From: an uncultured Flavobacterium sp. | Lineage (GTDB): Bacteria > Bacteroidota > Bacteroidia > Flavobacteriales > Flavobacteriaceae | NCBI GenBank assembly: GCA_943912855.1 | Contig: CALTVC010000002.1 | Location: 62,001 to 126,000, forward strand | Direction: 5' to 3' | Length of the DNA stretch: 64,000 bases | In this document: positions 1 to 8,437 of the stretch, piece by piece | How the letters are laid out: the number at the start of each line of letters is the position of its first letter | Numbering within the stretch: the first letter of the stretch is position 1 | The notes under the pieces: model-generated | Database searches by the model: none | Seen by the model: the letters and a program-made list of their open reading frames with translations, nothing else | Told to the model about the DNA's origin: nothing | Made by a program: the position numbers and the translations under genes

Positions 1-1224
1 ACCACAAGTTGGGATAACAAAGAATACAAGATAAAGGGCAGTAACCAGGCCACCTGGAAGCTTACCCTGCAAACACCCGGAGCCGGTGGGCCGTATACCG
101 TAAAATTTAAGGGTTACAACGAAGTAACCCTGAACAACGTAATGCTGGGCGAAGTATGGTTGTGTAGCGGGCAAAGCAACATGGAATGGACACCAAACGC
201 AGGAATCACGGGTGGTGAAGCAGAAATTGCCAAGGCAAATTACCCGAACATTCGCTTTTTCTCCGTGCCGAAACTTACTGCCAAAAACCCGCAGGACAAC
301 CTCCCGGGAAACTGGCAGCAGTGCACTCCCGAAACCATGAAACACTTTAGTGCCATAGGCTATTTCTTTGCGCAAAGGCTTCAGGAAGATCTTAAGGGTG
401 TCGCTATTGGGGTCATCAATTCGAGTTGGGGCGGTACTCCTGCCGAAATTTGGTTTCCCGCAGATTACATAGCCAAAGACGCCATACTTAGCGAAGCCGC
501 CACCAAGCTTAAACCTGCCGAATGGGGTCCACACGAACCCGGTCGCGCCTGGAATGCCATGGTAAACCCTCTGGCAGGCTATCGCATAGCCGGAACGCTA
601 TGGTATCAGGGCGAAAGCAATGTAGGGAGCGAAGTGTACAACAAAACCCTTGGCAGTTTAATCGCTTCGTGGAGGCAGGCATGGGGCTATGATTTCCCGT
701 TTTATTTCGTGCAGATTGCCCCGTATAACTACGATGGATACCCAGATGCCGACTGGGGTGTAAAAGTCCGCGATGCGCAGCGTAGGGTGCTTAATGAAGT
801 GCCTAATACGGCTATGGCTGTGATTAGCGATGTAGGTAACCTCGCAGACATTCACCCACGCGATAAAAAGCCTGTGGGGATTCGCTTGGCAAATATTGCG
901 CTAAGCAAAATATACGCTACAAACAAAGCCGTTGCCGAAAGCCCGCTATACAAGGATTTTTCGGTTAAGGGCGATAAACTTACCGTGCATTTCAGTAATG
1001 CTCAGGGGCTGCATTTTAGCGGAAAAACCTTAATCTTGTTCGAAGTAGCAGGTGCCGATGGCAAGTTTTATCCGGCTACAGCTAAAATAGAAAAAGATAG
1101 TGTGGTGGTTTCTGCAAAGGCAGTAAAAACGCCTGTTAAGGTGCGCTATGGCTGGAAAAACGCCGCGGTATCTGACCTGTTTAACAGCGCTAACCTCCCG
1201 GCTTCATCATTTACCAGCGAATAA
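1..1224 (+). CDS. Sialate O-acetylesterase-type (SGNH/SASA) carbohydrate esterase, 5' truncated by the window edge
   Basis: The reading frame is open from base 1, so the true start lies upstream; 407 residues are visible. Block-I motif GQSNM puts the catalytic Ser near residue 59 of the fragment. WYQGESN follows at about 201-207, and the ADIHP motif (Asp283, His285) supplies the rest of the SGNH triad. This is the fold of sialate 9-O-acetylesterases and of plant-polysaccharide acetylesterases (CE6-like). Given the mannan genes around it, deacetylation of glucomannan is more likely than sialate chemistry, but that is inference. It lies 33 bp before the GH3 gene and is probably co-transcribed. 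The signal peptide cannot be seen. Confidence 0.85.
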   Translation, partial: TTSWDNKEYKIKGSNQATWKLTLQTPGAGGPYTVKFKGYNEVTLNNVMLGEVWLCSGQSNMEWTPNAGITGGEAEIAKANYPNIRFFSVPKLTAKNPQDNLPGNWQQCTPETMKHFSAIGYFFAQRLQEDLKGVAIGVINSSWGGTPAEIWFPADYIAKDAILSEAATKLKPAEWGPHEPGRAWNAMVNPLAGYRIAGTLWYQGESNVGSEVYNKTLGSLIASWRQAWGYDFPFYFVQIAPYNYDGYPDADWGVKVRDAQRRVLNEVPNTAMAVISDVGNLADIHPRDKKPVGIRLANIALSKIYATNKAVAESPLYKDFSVKGDKLTVHFSNAQGLHFSGKTLILFEVAGADGKFYPATAKIEKDSVVVSAKAVKTPVKVRYGWKNAAVSDLFNSANLPASSFTSE

Positions 1225-1257
1225 TTTCCATAAACCGCTATATCTAAAAACCTTACC

Positions 1258-3546
1258 ATGAAAAAAACACAAACCCTGATACTACTGGCGCTACTGACCG
1301 CAGGTACGGCGCAGGCGCAAAAAAAGAAGAAAATGGAACAAACACAGGACACAGAACAACGTGTAGAACAGCTTTTGGCAAAGATGACCTTAGAGGAAAA
1401 GGTAGGCCAGATGAATCAATACAACGGCTTTTGGGAAGTAACCGGCCCTGCCCCTAAAGAGGGCAACGCCGCCATAAAATACGAACACCTGCGCAAAGGA
1501 TGGGTAGGCTCCATGCTTACCGTTAGGGGCGTTGAACAAGTGCGCGCCGTACAAAAAATAGCCGTTGAGGAAACGCGCCTGGGCATACCGCTAATCATTG
1601 GTTTCGACGTGATTCATGGGTACAAGACCCTCTCTCCTATTCCACTTGCCGAGGCTGCCAGTTGGGACATGCAGGCCATACGAAAATCGGCGGAAACGGC
1701 TGCTGCTGAAGCTTCTGCATCGGGTATAAACTGGACGTTCGGACCAATGGTAGACATCAGCCGAGATGCCCGTTGGGGCCGTGTTATGGAAGGTGCCGGA
1801 GAAGATCCGTTCCTGGGTGCAAAAGTTGCCGAAGCGCGCGTTAAAGGCTTCCAGGGCGATACCCGCGCCGACCTTGCTAAGCCTACTACCATTGCTGCCT
1901 GTGCCAAGCACTTCGCCGCCTATGGTTTTGCCGAAGCAGGCCGTGATTACAATACCGTAGACATCAGTAATTCAACCTTATACAATGCGGTACTCCCTCC
2001 GTTTGAGGCCGCTAAAAATGCCGGGGTGCGTACATTTATGAACTCGTTTAACGTGCTGAATGGTGTGCCTGCCACAGGCAGCAGTTTCCTGCAAAGGGAC
2101 ATCCTGAAAGGCAAATGGGGCTTTGATGGTTTTGTGATAACCGACTGGGCTTCAATACGTGAAATGATTAAATGGGGCCATGCCAAAGACGGTGCCGATG
2201 CCAGCCAAAAGGCGGTAACGGCGGGTGCCGACATGGATATGGAAAGCCACCTGTATGTATATGAGCTTGTTAAGTTGGTTCAGGAAGGCAAGGTAGACGT
2301 TAAGCTGATTGACGATGCCGTGCGCCGTATTTTGCGCGTGAAATTTGAGCTTGGCCTGTTTGATGACCCGTACCGTTATTGCAACGAAAAGCGTGAAAAA
2401 GAGGTCATTGGCAGCAAAGCAAGCCATGAATCCGTACTGGATATGGCGAAGAAATCCATAGTGCTGTTAAAGAACGAAAATAACCTGCTTCCGCTTAAAA
2501 AAACAGGGCAGAAAATAGCCGTAATTGGTTCGCTTGCTGCCGATAAAAACAGTCCGCTGGGCAGCTGGCGCATTGCCGCAGACGACAATACTGCAGTGTC
2601 TGTTTTAGAAGGTTTGCAGCAATATAAAGGCAATACCCTTACCTATGAAAAAGGTGCGGAACTCACTGTAAACAAGGCTACTTTCCTTGATGAAGTGGTG
2701 TACAATACTACCGACCGCAGTGGTTTTGAAGCTGCTAAAAACGCTGCTAAAAATGCCGATGTAGTGGTTATGGTATTGGGCGAACACGGCTTTAGCAGTG
2801 GCGAAGGCCGCAGCCGTACCAACCTGGATTTGCCCGGCTTACAGCAGGAATTGCTTGAGGAAATTTACAAGGTAAATAAGAATATAGTGCTGGTGCTGAA
2901 CAACGGCCGCCCGCTTTCCATAACCTGGGCAGATGCGCACATCCCGGCTATTGTGGAAGCCTGGCATCTGGGTACCGAAACCGGAAATGCTGTAGCCCAG
3001 GTGCTTTACGGCGATTATAACCCTAGCGGAAAACTGCCTATGACCTTCCCGAGAAACGTGGGGCAAGTGCCTATTTACTATGCGCTGCTAAACACCGGAA
3101 GGCCAACAAACGCTGACAATAACGTGTTTTGGTCGCATTACAGCGATGTGGAAAAAACGCCGTTGTATCCGTTTGGGCACGGGCTTAGCTATACCACTTT
3201 TGAGTACGGAAAAGTAACCCTGGACAAAACGTCTTACGCTAAGGGCGAGCCTGTAAAAGTAAGCGTAACCCTTAAAAACACAGGGAATTACGACGGTAAA
3301 GAGGTGGTGCAATTATACATCCGGGATGAAGTGGGCAGTCTTGCCCGCCCTGTAAAAGAGCTGAAAGGCTTTGAGCTTGTGGCACTTAAAAAAGGCGAAA
3401 GCAAGACCGTAAGCTTCACGCTAACCGAAAAAGAACTGGGCTTTTATAACAACGAAGGACAGTATCTGGTAGAGCCGGGAACGTTTAAAGTGTTCGTAGG
3501 TTCGTCATCGGAAAAAGTGCAGGAAGCAGGATTTGAACTTCACTAA
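1258..3546 (+). CDS. GH3 beta-glucosidase / exo-glycosidase (BglX type), periplasmic
   Basis: A 762-residue protein with signal peptide ending AQAQ, an N-terminal GH3 barrel, a second alpha/beta domain and a fibronectin-III-like C-terminal domain (about 660-760), as in BglX. Asp296 in the motif FVITDWAS is the expected nucleophile. Glu516 in SSGEGRSR is a candidate acid/base. The family removes terminal beta-linked glucose and related sugars. In this locus it would trim glucosyl residues from glucomanno-oligosaccharides, or other beta-linked ends (inference). A strong terminator follows 24 bp after the stop. The start has no competing upstream Met. Confidence 0.92.
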   Translation: MKKTQTLILLALLTAGTAQAQKKKKMEQTQDTEQRVEQLLAKMTLEEKVGQMNQYNGFWEVTGPAPKEGNAAIKYEHLRKGWVGSMLTVRGVEQVRAVQKIAVEETRLGIPLIIGFDVIHGYKTLSPIPLAEAASWDMQAIRKSAETAAAEASASGINWTFGPMVDISRDARWGRVMEGAGEDPFLGAKVAEARVKGFQGDTRADLAKPTTIAACAKHFAAYGFAEAGRDYNTVDISNSTLYNAVLPPFEAAKNAGVRTFMNSFNVLNGVPATGSSFLQRDILKGKWGFDGFVITDWASIREMIKWGHAKDGADASQKAVTAGADMDMESHLYVYELVKLVQEGKVDVKLIDDAVRRILRVKFELGLFDDPYRYCNEKREKEVIGSKASHESVLDMAKKSIVLLKNENNLLPLKKTGQKIAVIGSLAADKNSPLGSWRIAADDNTAVSVLEGLQQYKGNTLTYEKGAELTVNKATFLDEVVYNTTDRSGFEAAKNAAKNADVVVMVLGEHGFSSGEGRSRTNLDLPGLQQELLEEIYKVNKNIVLVLNNGRPLSITWADAHIPAIVEAWHLGTETGNAVAQVLYGDYNPSGKLPMTFPRNVGQVPIYYALLNTGRPTNADNNVFWSHYSDVEKTPLYPFGHGLSYTTFEYGKVTLDKTSYAKGEPVKVSVTLKNTGNYDGKEVVQLYIRDEVGSLARPVKELKGFELVALKKGESKTVSFTLTEKELGFYNNEGQYLVEPGTFKVFVGSSSEKVQEAGFELH

Positions 3547-3570
3547 AAGTTAGCATATTTTAATGAGTAA

Positions 3571-3597
3571 GCGACGCAATACTGCGTCGCTTTTTTT
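3571..3597 (+). terminator. Rho-independent terminator after the GH3 gene
   Basis: An 8-bp perfect stem gcgacgca / tgcgtcgc with a 4-nt loop is followed by seven T. It ends the esterase-GH3 unit. Confidence 0.9.
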
Positions 3598-3882
3598 GTT
3601 TGAAATTTCTTTCAAAAAATTTATAATGTATAGTATTTAACAGTGCTTTTTTAAGTTAAAACAACTACTTTCTGGGTGTAGCACCTAAAAACACACAATA
3701 CACTGTATTTCATTAATTTACACAAAAACATAGTTACTACAGCATTGCAACAAAGCAGTAACAATCTATCTACAAACGGTTTACACATGTAGTAGCTCCA
3801 TGTATAGTATTTAGCAACGGTTACTGAACGAATGCCTTCAGTACTTTTTGTGTGGATGGGTTGTAATTTTGCAAAGGGTTAT
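3598..3882. other. Gene-free 285-bp interval with repeated motif and an orphan -7-like box
   Basis: No convincing ORF is seen. The 13-mer tgtatagtattta occurs twice in direct orientation (3627-3639 and 3801-3813). TAATTTTG at 3864-3871 matches the Bacteroidota -7 element TAnnTTTG on the + strand, but no + strand gene follows. The nearest upstream TTG is only 13 bp away, so spacing to a -33 box is poor. It may be a promoter remnant or may drive RNA antisense to the SMI1/KNR4 gene. Confidence 0.4.
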
Positions 3883-4371
3883 TTAATCATTTATATCTTT
3901 TCGGATAAATTCAAGTACATGTGCAAAATATGATTCCAGGTTTTCATGTTCATGTTCCGCGGGATGCCAGTTCGCAAATTTCCAATACCTCCATTTTTCA
4001 TTTTCAGACTTCGGATATATCAGAAAGAAATGTTGCTCTTCATCTTCACCACTGATAAAAATAGCGCGCTCTAATTCTTCTAAACGATATGCCTCTATAA
4101 GAAAAGGGTCTGAATCTTTTAAAAACATGATTTCTTGTACCGGGATGAACGATGGCTCTATTTGGTTTGGGGCAGAAAAACCATTTGTGATTTTCAAGAA
4201 GTTAATATAGTCTTCGGGTAGTTTTAAACCTAATCGTTCTTCGGTTGCTTTTATCTGTTCTTCAGATGCCGGCTCAAACCCTAGCCAGTTGTTTTTTATC
4301 TGTGCTTCAGAAGCTATAGCTTCGCCTATTGAAACAGACAGTTTTGAAATGTCTTTAAGTAGTTGCTCCAT
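3883..4371 (-). CDS. SMI1/KNR4 (SUKH) family protein, orphan immunity-type gene
   Basis: 162 residues from the preferred Met; an upstream in-frame Met at 4398 would add nine. The sequence has the family hallmarks: EEQIKATEERLGLKLPEDY, then an N-G-F turn and a conserved central Trp region. SUKH proteins are mostly immunity proteins of contact-dependent or secreted polymorphic toxins. No toxin gene is adjacent, so partner and role are unknown. The later start is chosen because a -7 box TATATTTG lies at 4403-4396 on the - strand, which would place the 4398 codon at or before the transcript start. It is flanked by mannan genes with which it has no evident link. Confidence 0.75.
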   Translation of the reverse strand: MEQLLKDISKLSVSIGEAIASEAQIKNNWLGFEPASEEQIKATEERLGLKLPEDYINFLKITNGFSAPNQIEPSFIPVQEIMFLKDSDPFLIEAYRLEELERAIFISGEDEEQHFFLIYPKSENEKWRYWKFANWHPAEHEHENLESYFAHVLEFIRKDIND

Positions 4372-4395
4372 AAAATAACAGTTAGATTGGTCTGT

Positions 4396-4403
4396 CAAAT
4401 ATA
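4396..4403 (-). promoter_or_regulatory. Likely -7 promoter element of the SMI1/KNR4 gene
   Basis: TATATTTG on the - strand matches the Bacteroidota TAnnTTTG consensus and lies 24 bp before the preferred ATG. No clear TTG -33 box is visible, because the upstream bases form the GH5 terminator. Confidence 0.5.
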
Positions 4404-4405
4404 AA

Positions 4406-4428
4406 CAAAAAAGAGCCTTTCGGCTCTT
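4406..4428 (-). terminator. Terminator of the GH26-GH5 mannanase unit
   Basis: On the - strand, AAGAGCC - GAAA - GGCTCTT forms a 7-bp stem with a GNRA tetraloop, followed by a T-rich tail. It overlaps the stop codon of the GH5 gene. Confidence 0.85.
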
Positions 4429-5728
4429 ACTTACGTATCGCTACGTTATACTTTTTAATCATTTTCAGCATGGTGGTATCGGTGCTGAAAACCGTATTAA
4501 GACCCTGTGGCTCCTGTGGCGGATCGGCAGTAAAGGCATCGCCCTCGTGCCAATGTCCCTGTGCCGGGTTATTTTTGCCCGTGCCACCATAGCCCCAGAA
4601 GTTAAGCGCCGTAAAGGCTTTATGCTGTTTGATGCTACTTTGTAACTTATCAAAAATAGCCTTGTAGTACGCCTCACGGTCGGTAGCGGGTACGTTACGG
4701 TCCAGGCTTTCGTGGGCGCGTGGCAGTCCAAATTCTTCCAGTACCAAAGGTTTGCGCAGTTTTTCGGCTATGGCTATGTGCTGGTCTATGTATTCCATGG
4801 TTTTGCTAATGGCTACCGGCAGGGTTTCGGCAGGGGTTTCGTATTTGTACCAACCCCAGTTCTTCGGCCAGATGTGCATGGTAAGGTAATCTATCTTCGG
4901 GTTGTTGTGGGTGCGCTCATAGATGTCTATGTCATCTGCCGAACCCGCCTTACCCTCGCTGCCCGTACAAATCAGGTGATAGCCGTCCAGCTTGTCTATG
5001 GTAGCCACCACATCGTTTATCCAGGTGGTAAAATGCCCTTCGTTATCGGCGGTAAACACGCGCGGTTCGTTAGCTACCTGCCATGCCATAATGGTATTGT
5101 CTTCGGTGTATTTCAGTTTGTTGTACTTATTGGTACGACCTATAATTTTGGCTATGTGCTGTTTCATGGCGTCCTGACACGGAGCGCACTGGTGAAACTG
5201 CTTTACATAGTCCATAAACTGTGGCCAGGTATTCGGCGGAATGTTCGGGTTAGGCAGTGTACCCTTGCCGTTCCATTCCAGGTATTGCGCCATACCACCG
5301 CTCCATTCCCAGTTGTTACCCAGGTACAGCACGGCATACATATTGCGCTTACGGAGTTCATTTAGCAGGTAATCAAGCCCGTCCAGCAGGTCATCATTAT
5401 ATACGCCCTGCTTGGGTTGCAGCGCGGGTTTTACGGTAAAATCCTGCGTACCGCCCTCTGCTCCTACCAGTATGCGGAGGTTATCCATACCGTTGGCCTT
5501 CAGTTCGTCCAACTCCCTGGAAAGTCGGGCACGATCACCCACGCTTTTGCTTGCCAAAAGACTGCCATACCAATAGTTGGCTCCTATGTAATGATAGGGT
5601 GTATTGCCCTTATAAAATTCAGTTCCCTTAACGGTAATGCGCTCAGGGCCATTGCTTTTTTGCGCCGTACACGATGTGATCACTGCCAGTGCCGTAAGGG
5701 TTATGGTGTTTTTTAAAATGCCTTTCAT
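4427..5728 (-). CDS. GH5 (GH5_7-like) endo-beta-1,4-mannanase lipoprotein
   Basis: 433 residues. The lipobox ends at Cys20 (VITSC), so the enzyme is lipid-anchored, probably on the outer membrane. The barrel carries the GH5 signature: acid/base Glu221 in QVANEPR and nucleophile Glu332 in VLEEFG. The N-terminal GANYWYG stretch and overall length fit subfamily 7 mannanases. The predicted role is cleavage of internal beta-1,4-mannosidic bonds of galactoglucomannan. It lies 92 bp downstream of a GH26 mannanase on the same strand. Subfamily assignment is from recall of motifs, and a GH5_8 or related assignment is possible. Confidence 0.88.
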   Translation of the reverse strand: MKGILKNTITLTALAVITSCTAQKSNGPERITVKGTEFYKGNTPYHYIGANYWYGSLLASKSVGDRARLSRELDELKANGMDNLRILVGAEGGTQDFTVKPALQPKQGVYNDDLLDGLDYLLNELRKRNMYAVLYLGNNWEWSGGMAQYLEWNGKGTLPNPNIPPNTWPQFMDYVKQFHQCAPCQDAMKQHIAKIIGRTNKYNKLKYTEDNTIMAWQVANEPRVFTADNEGHFTTWINDVVATIDKLDGYHLICTGSEGKAGSADDIDIYERTHNNPKIDYLTMHIWPKNWGWYKYETPAETLPVAISKTMEYIDQHIAIAEKLRKPLVLEEFGLPRAHESLDRNVPATDREAYYKAIFDKLQSSIKQHKAFTALNFWGYGGTGKNNPAQGHWHEGDAFTADPPQEPQGLNTVFSTDTTMLKMIKKYNVAIRK

Positions 5729-5762
5729 ATAGTAATATATGTTTTTAAGGGGTTAAAAGTGA

Positions 5763-5792
5763 GGGCGTGGCTACACCTCTATAACCACGCCC
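5763..5792 (-). other. Hairpin between GH26 and GH5 mannanase genes
   Basis: A perfect 8-bp inverted repeat gggcgtgg / ccacgccc with a 14-nt loop lies in the 92-bp GH26-GH5 gap. There is no strong T-tract on the - strand, so it reads more like an RNA processing, stabilising or attenuating structure than a full terminator. Confidence 0.5.
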
Positions 5793-5820
5793 ATACGAAA
5801 ACATTAACCCAAATTTAACT

Positions 5821-7041
5821 CTATTGTGTAATGGTATACAGCGACGGAATGTTTTGCTGTAGTACCGATTTTGATTTCGTTGTAAAGTCTTTAAAATCCT
5901 GCGTATTGGTTTGCCCGGCAGGCGGCACATAATAGCCCGAAGCATCGTTGTTCCAAAACATTACGTACGCTACACTGATGTCGCCACCCGTAAGGGCGTT
6001 GTACATATTGGTACTAAAGAACCCCGAAATAGGACTTGTAGTAGCCGTAACACGGTAGCCGGTTTCGGTTAATGCCGATATTTTCACCTTGTCTTTTGCC
6101 AATGTACTCAGCATGGCAAGCTTACTATTGGCACGGGTTACCCCTGATGTGCTTCCTGTAAAATCGCCATAGTTGTCCATGCCCAGTACATCTACGAAGG
6201 CATCGCCGGGGTAGCGCACCAGGTACGCCGAAGACGTAGTATAGCTGTTATCGGGCGAATAGGCATACAGCACATTGTGCACCCCTTTTGTATCGCGTAG
6301 ATAGGTTACCAGAAACTGCCATGCCTGTTTGTACTGGTCAGGTGTACAATACGCTGCGCCCCACCAGAACCAGTTACCATCAAACTCATGAAACGGACGG
6401 AAAATAACCGGAATCAATTTACCGTCGGCTCCTTTAAGGTTGTTCAGCACGCTAGCCACTTTATCCAGCTTACGCTTAAAGTAGTTATGGTTTTCTCCCC
6501 CGGGCAGTATGCTTGTAAAGGCATTTGCTTTTTCCTCAGCCGTCATGTCATCGGTATAAAACGAAAGCCCACGATACGGCTCACGAAAGTGCCAGCAAAA
6601 GGTATTTACCATACCCTTGTTGTAGGCTTCCTTGGCATCATCAGTAATGATAACCTCCTGTTGGTGGTACCAGTTTTGTGCGGTGCCATCGTTTTGGTCA
6701 TCGGTAATGAACATAAAGTCAGAACCCAGCAATGCAGGGTCGCTGCCCGTATTCTTTTTAATGTCTGAACTGCCTGTAATATCCTGATAAAAGCTGTTAA
6801 ATGCGTCCTGCTGCCCTATAAGGAACTTAGTCTTTTGGAGCTTTCGCAGGTTATAGAACAGCGCCACAGTTTCGGTGGTGGCGTTAGGGTCTGCCATATA
6901 GGTGCGCACATTGGCGGCAGTCATAGGGTCGGTATCCGTTTCTACAGGGGTGGTTGTACCACTCCCGTTATTATTATCGCTGCTGCACGATGCCGAGAAA
7001 ATCAGGGAAAGTGCGACAACGCCAAGTATCATCTTTTTCAT
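5821..7041 (-). CDS. GH26 endo-beta-mannanase lipoprotein (first copy)
   Basis: 406 residues. The lipoprotein signal ends at Cys19 and is followed by an Asp/Asn/Ser/Gly-rich tether typical of surface lipoproteins. GH26 catalytic residues are present: acid/base Glu219 in RPFHEFDGNWFWW and nucleophile Glu326 in ALTETGYR. The enzyme should release mannobiose and other short beta-1,4-manno-oligosaccharides. It is the first gene of a two-gene unit with the GH5 mannanase. A paralogue lies at 11.6-12.8 kb with the transporter operon, so the two copies probably act on different chain lengths or in different compartments (inference). Confidence 0.93.
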   Translation of the reverse strand: MKKMILGVVALSLIFSASCSSDNNNGSGTTTPVETDTDPMTAANVRTYMADPNATTETVALFYNLRKLQKTKFLIGQQDAFNSFYQDITGSSDIKKNTGSDPALLGSDFMFITDDQNDGTAQNWYHQQEVIITDDAKEAYNKGMVNTFCWHFREPYRGLSFYTDDMTAEEKANAFTSILPGGENHNYFKRKLDKVASVLNNLKGADGKLIPVIFRPFHEFDGNWFWWGAAYCTPDQYKQAWQFLVTYLRDTKGVHNVLYAYSPDNSYTTSSAYLVRYPGDAFVDVLGMDNYGDFTGSTSGVTRANSKLAMLSTLAKDKVKISALTETGYRVTATTSPISGFFSTNMYNALTGGDISVAYVMFWNNDASGYYVPPAGQTNTQDFKDFTTKSKSVLQQNIPSLYTITQ

Positions 7042-7158
7042 AGTGTGTTAGTGCCAAAGGGATACTATGCTCCCTGTTTTGGTTAATGCAAATTACTCTT
7101 TCAATCGTTTTCGCAATACTGCTATTTTGTCAAAAAAACGTACTATATTTTCAGTATT

Positions 7159-7166
7159 CAAAACTA
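7159..7166 (-). promoter_or_regulatory. Candidate -7 element upstream of the first GH26 gene
   Basis: TAGTTTTG on the - strand fits TAnnTTTG, 117 bp before the GH26 ATG and just downstream of the terminator of the epimerase operon. A TTG lies about 25 bp further upstream, which is longer than usual. It is weak evidence for a separate promoter. Confidence 0.35.
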
Positions 7167-7180
7167 TAAGTACATAAAAT

Positions 7181-7214
7181 TTAAAAGCCTGCAAAACAAC
7201 AGCTTTGCAGGCTT
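7181..7214 (-). terminator. Terminator of the mannobiose operon
   Basis: The 11-bp perfect stem aagcctgcaaa / tttgcaggctt has an 8-nt loop and is followed on the - strand by tttt. It lies 51 bp after the epimerase stop codon. Confidence 0.85.
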
Positions 7215-7264
7215 ACCCAATAAAAAACTAATGAGTGGTTTTAAGGCGTCTTACTTCCTTTTTA

Positions 7265-8437
7265 TTAGAGGCGTTTTATCAGTTCCAGGCATGCCCTGCC
7301 GTTATGGTACGGGCATTTCCAGAAACCTGCCTTATCTTTATTAATTGGTGCATAATCCGCGTGCACGCCCCATATCCATTCGCCGTTTTTAGCGTCCAGT
7401 ATGTGCTGTTGCACAAAAGCCCAGTTGCGCTCGGTGGCATCCAGGTACTTTTGGTTGCCCGTAAGCTGCCAGGCGTTTACCATGCCTATCATAAACTCGC
7501 TTTGTGGCCACCAATGCTTTTCGGCAATGAGGTGTCTTTCCTGCGGGTCATATTCGTACCAAAGCCCCCCATCGGCATCTACGCCTTCAAAGGTAGCATC
7601 GGCCATGATAACGGCATGTTTTTTATAAATTTCAATGAGCTGCGGGTCGCCTATGGCTTCGGCACACCAAAGCAATAGCCAGGCTGCCTCAATGTCGTGA
7701 CCGTAGGAAACCACATCGGGTTTTTCTACCCATTCTTCGTTAAAGAACAGGTGCAGGTGCCCGGTGTCTATGTCCATAAAATGGTTGTTTATGGTAATGA
7801 GCAACTGCGTAATCACACTCTTTAATCCCGAATCAGGCCAAACACGATACAAATTAGCATACCCCTCTACAATGTGCAGGTGGGTATTCATGGTCTTTTT
7901 TTCGTTGGCGTCCTTATCGCTCAGGCGAAGGTCATCTATAGGTTGCCAATCGCGGGTAAACGCTTCCAGATACCCCGAATACTCTTTGTCAAAACTATGC
8001 TCCTCAATCTTTTTATACAGACTGATAGCCAGTTGCAACGCATCGTCATTTTGGGTAACAGAATAGTATTCCGTTAAACCATAAATGGCAAATGCCAGGG
8101 CGTAAATCTGGTTTTTGGTATCCTTTGGCGAACCATCGGCATTTACACTCCAGAACAACCCGCCGTGCTCCTTATCATAAAAATAAGTAGCCAGGTAGTG
8201 GTACGCGCGGTGCGCCAATTCCAGGTGGTTTTCGTTTTGCGTTACCGGATATGCCGAGGCAAATGCCCACAAAATGCGGGCATTCATCACGGAGCCTTTT
8301 TCGGCAGAGTAGTCTTTTTGTTCGTTACAGTCTATGGTGCCTACAAAGCCGCCATTAACGGTATCTACAGTATTTTTTTCCCAATACGCCAGTATGCTGT
8401 GCAGCTCATGGCGCATGGCTTCCTTAAGTTGTGCCAT
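7265..8437 (-). CDS. Mannobiose / cellobiose 2-epimerase (AGE family)
   Basis: A 390-residue cytoplasmic protein without a signal peptide. It is an (alpha/alpha)6-barrel protein of the N-acylglucosamine 2-epimerase superfamily. His247 in SYGHDIEA and His378 in PYHNGR keep the 131-residue spacing of the catalytic His pair of cellobiose 2-epimerases. The KHWWPQSE motif (His308) is also present. It should convert beta-1,4-mannobiose to 4-O-beta-mannosyl-glucose, the substrate of the phosphorylase encoded just upstream. The start codon overlaps the stop of that gene in a TAATG junction, which implies translational coupling. Cellobiose as a second substrate is possible. Confidence 0.92.
   Translation of the reverse strand: MAQLKEAMRHELHSILAYWEKNTVDTVNGGFVGTIDCNEQKDYSAEKGSVMNARILWAFASAYPVTQNENHLELAHRAYHYLATYFYDKEHGGLFWSVNADGSPKDTKNQIYALAFAIYGLTEYYSVTQNDDALQLAISLYKKIEEHSFDKEYSGYLEAFTRDWQPIDDLRLSDKDANEKKTMNTHLHIVEGYANLYRVWPDSGLKSVITQLLITINNHFMDIDTGHLHLFFNEEWVEKPDVVSYGHDIEAAWLLLWCAEAIGDPQLIEIYKKHAVIMADATFEGVDADGGLWYEYDPQERHLIAEKHWWPQSEFMIGMVNAWQLTGNQKYLDATERNWAFVQQHILDAKNGEWIWGVHADYAPINKDKAGFWKCPYHNGRACLELIKRL

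Noticed and set aside
1..1224. Sialic acid metabolism suggested by the sialate O-acetylesterase-type fold
   Set aside because: No sialidase, NanA/E/K or sialate transporter in the window; the neighbours are all plant-mannan genes.
3864..3871. A full promoter for a missing gene in the 3.6-3.9 kb gap
   Set aside because: Only a -7-like box is good; the distance to a possible -33 TTG is 13 bp and no + strand ORF follows, so it is kept as a weak observation only.
4712..5365. A 217-codon + strand ORF opposite the GH5 mannanase
   Set aside because: Overlaps the catalytic core of a real gene on the other strand and has no family features.
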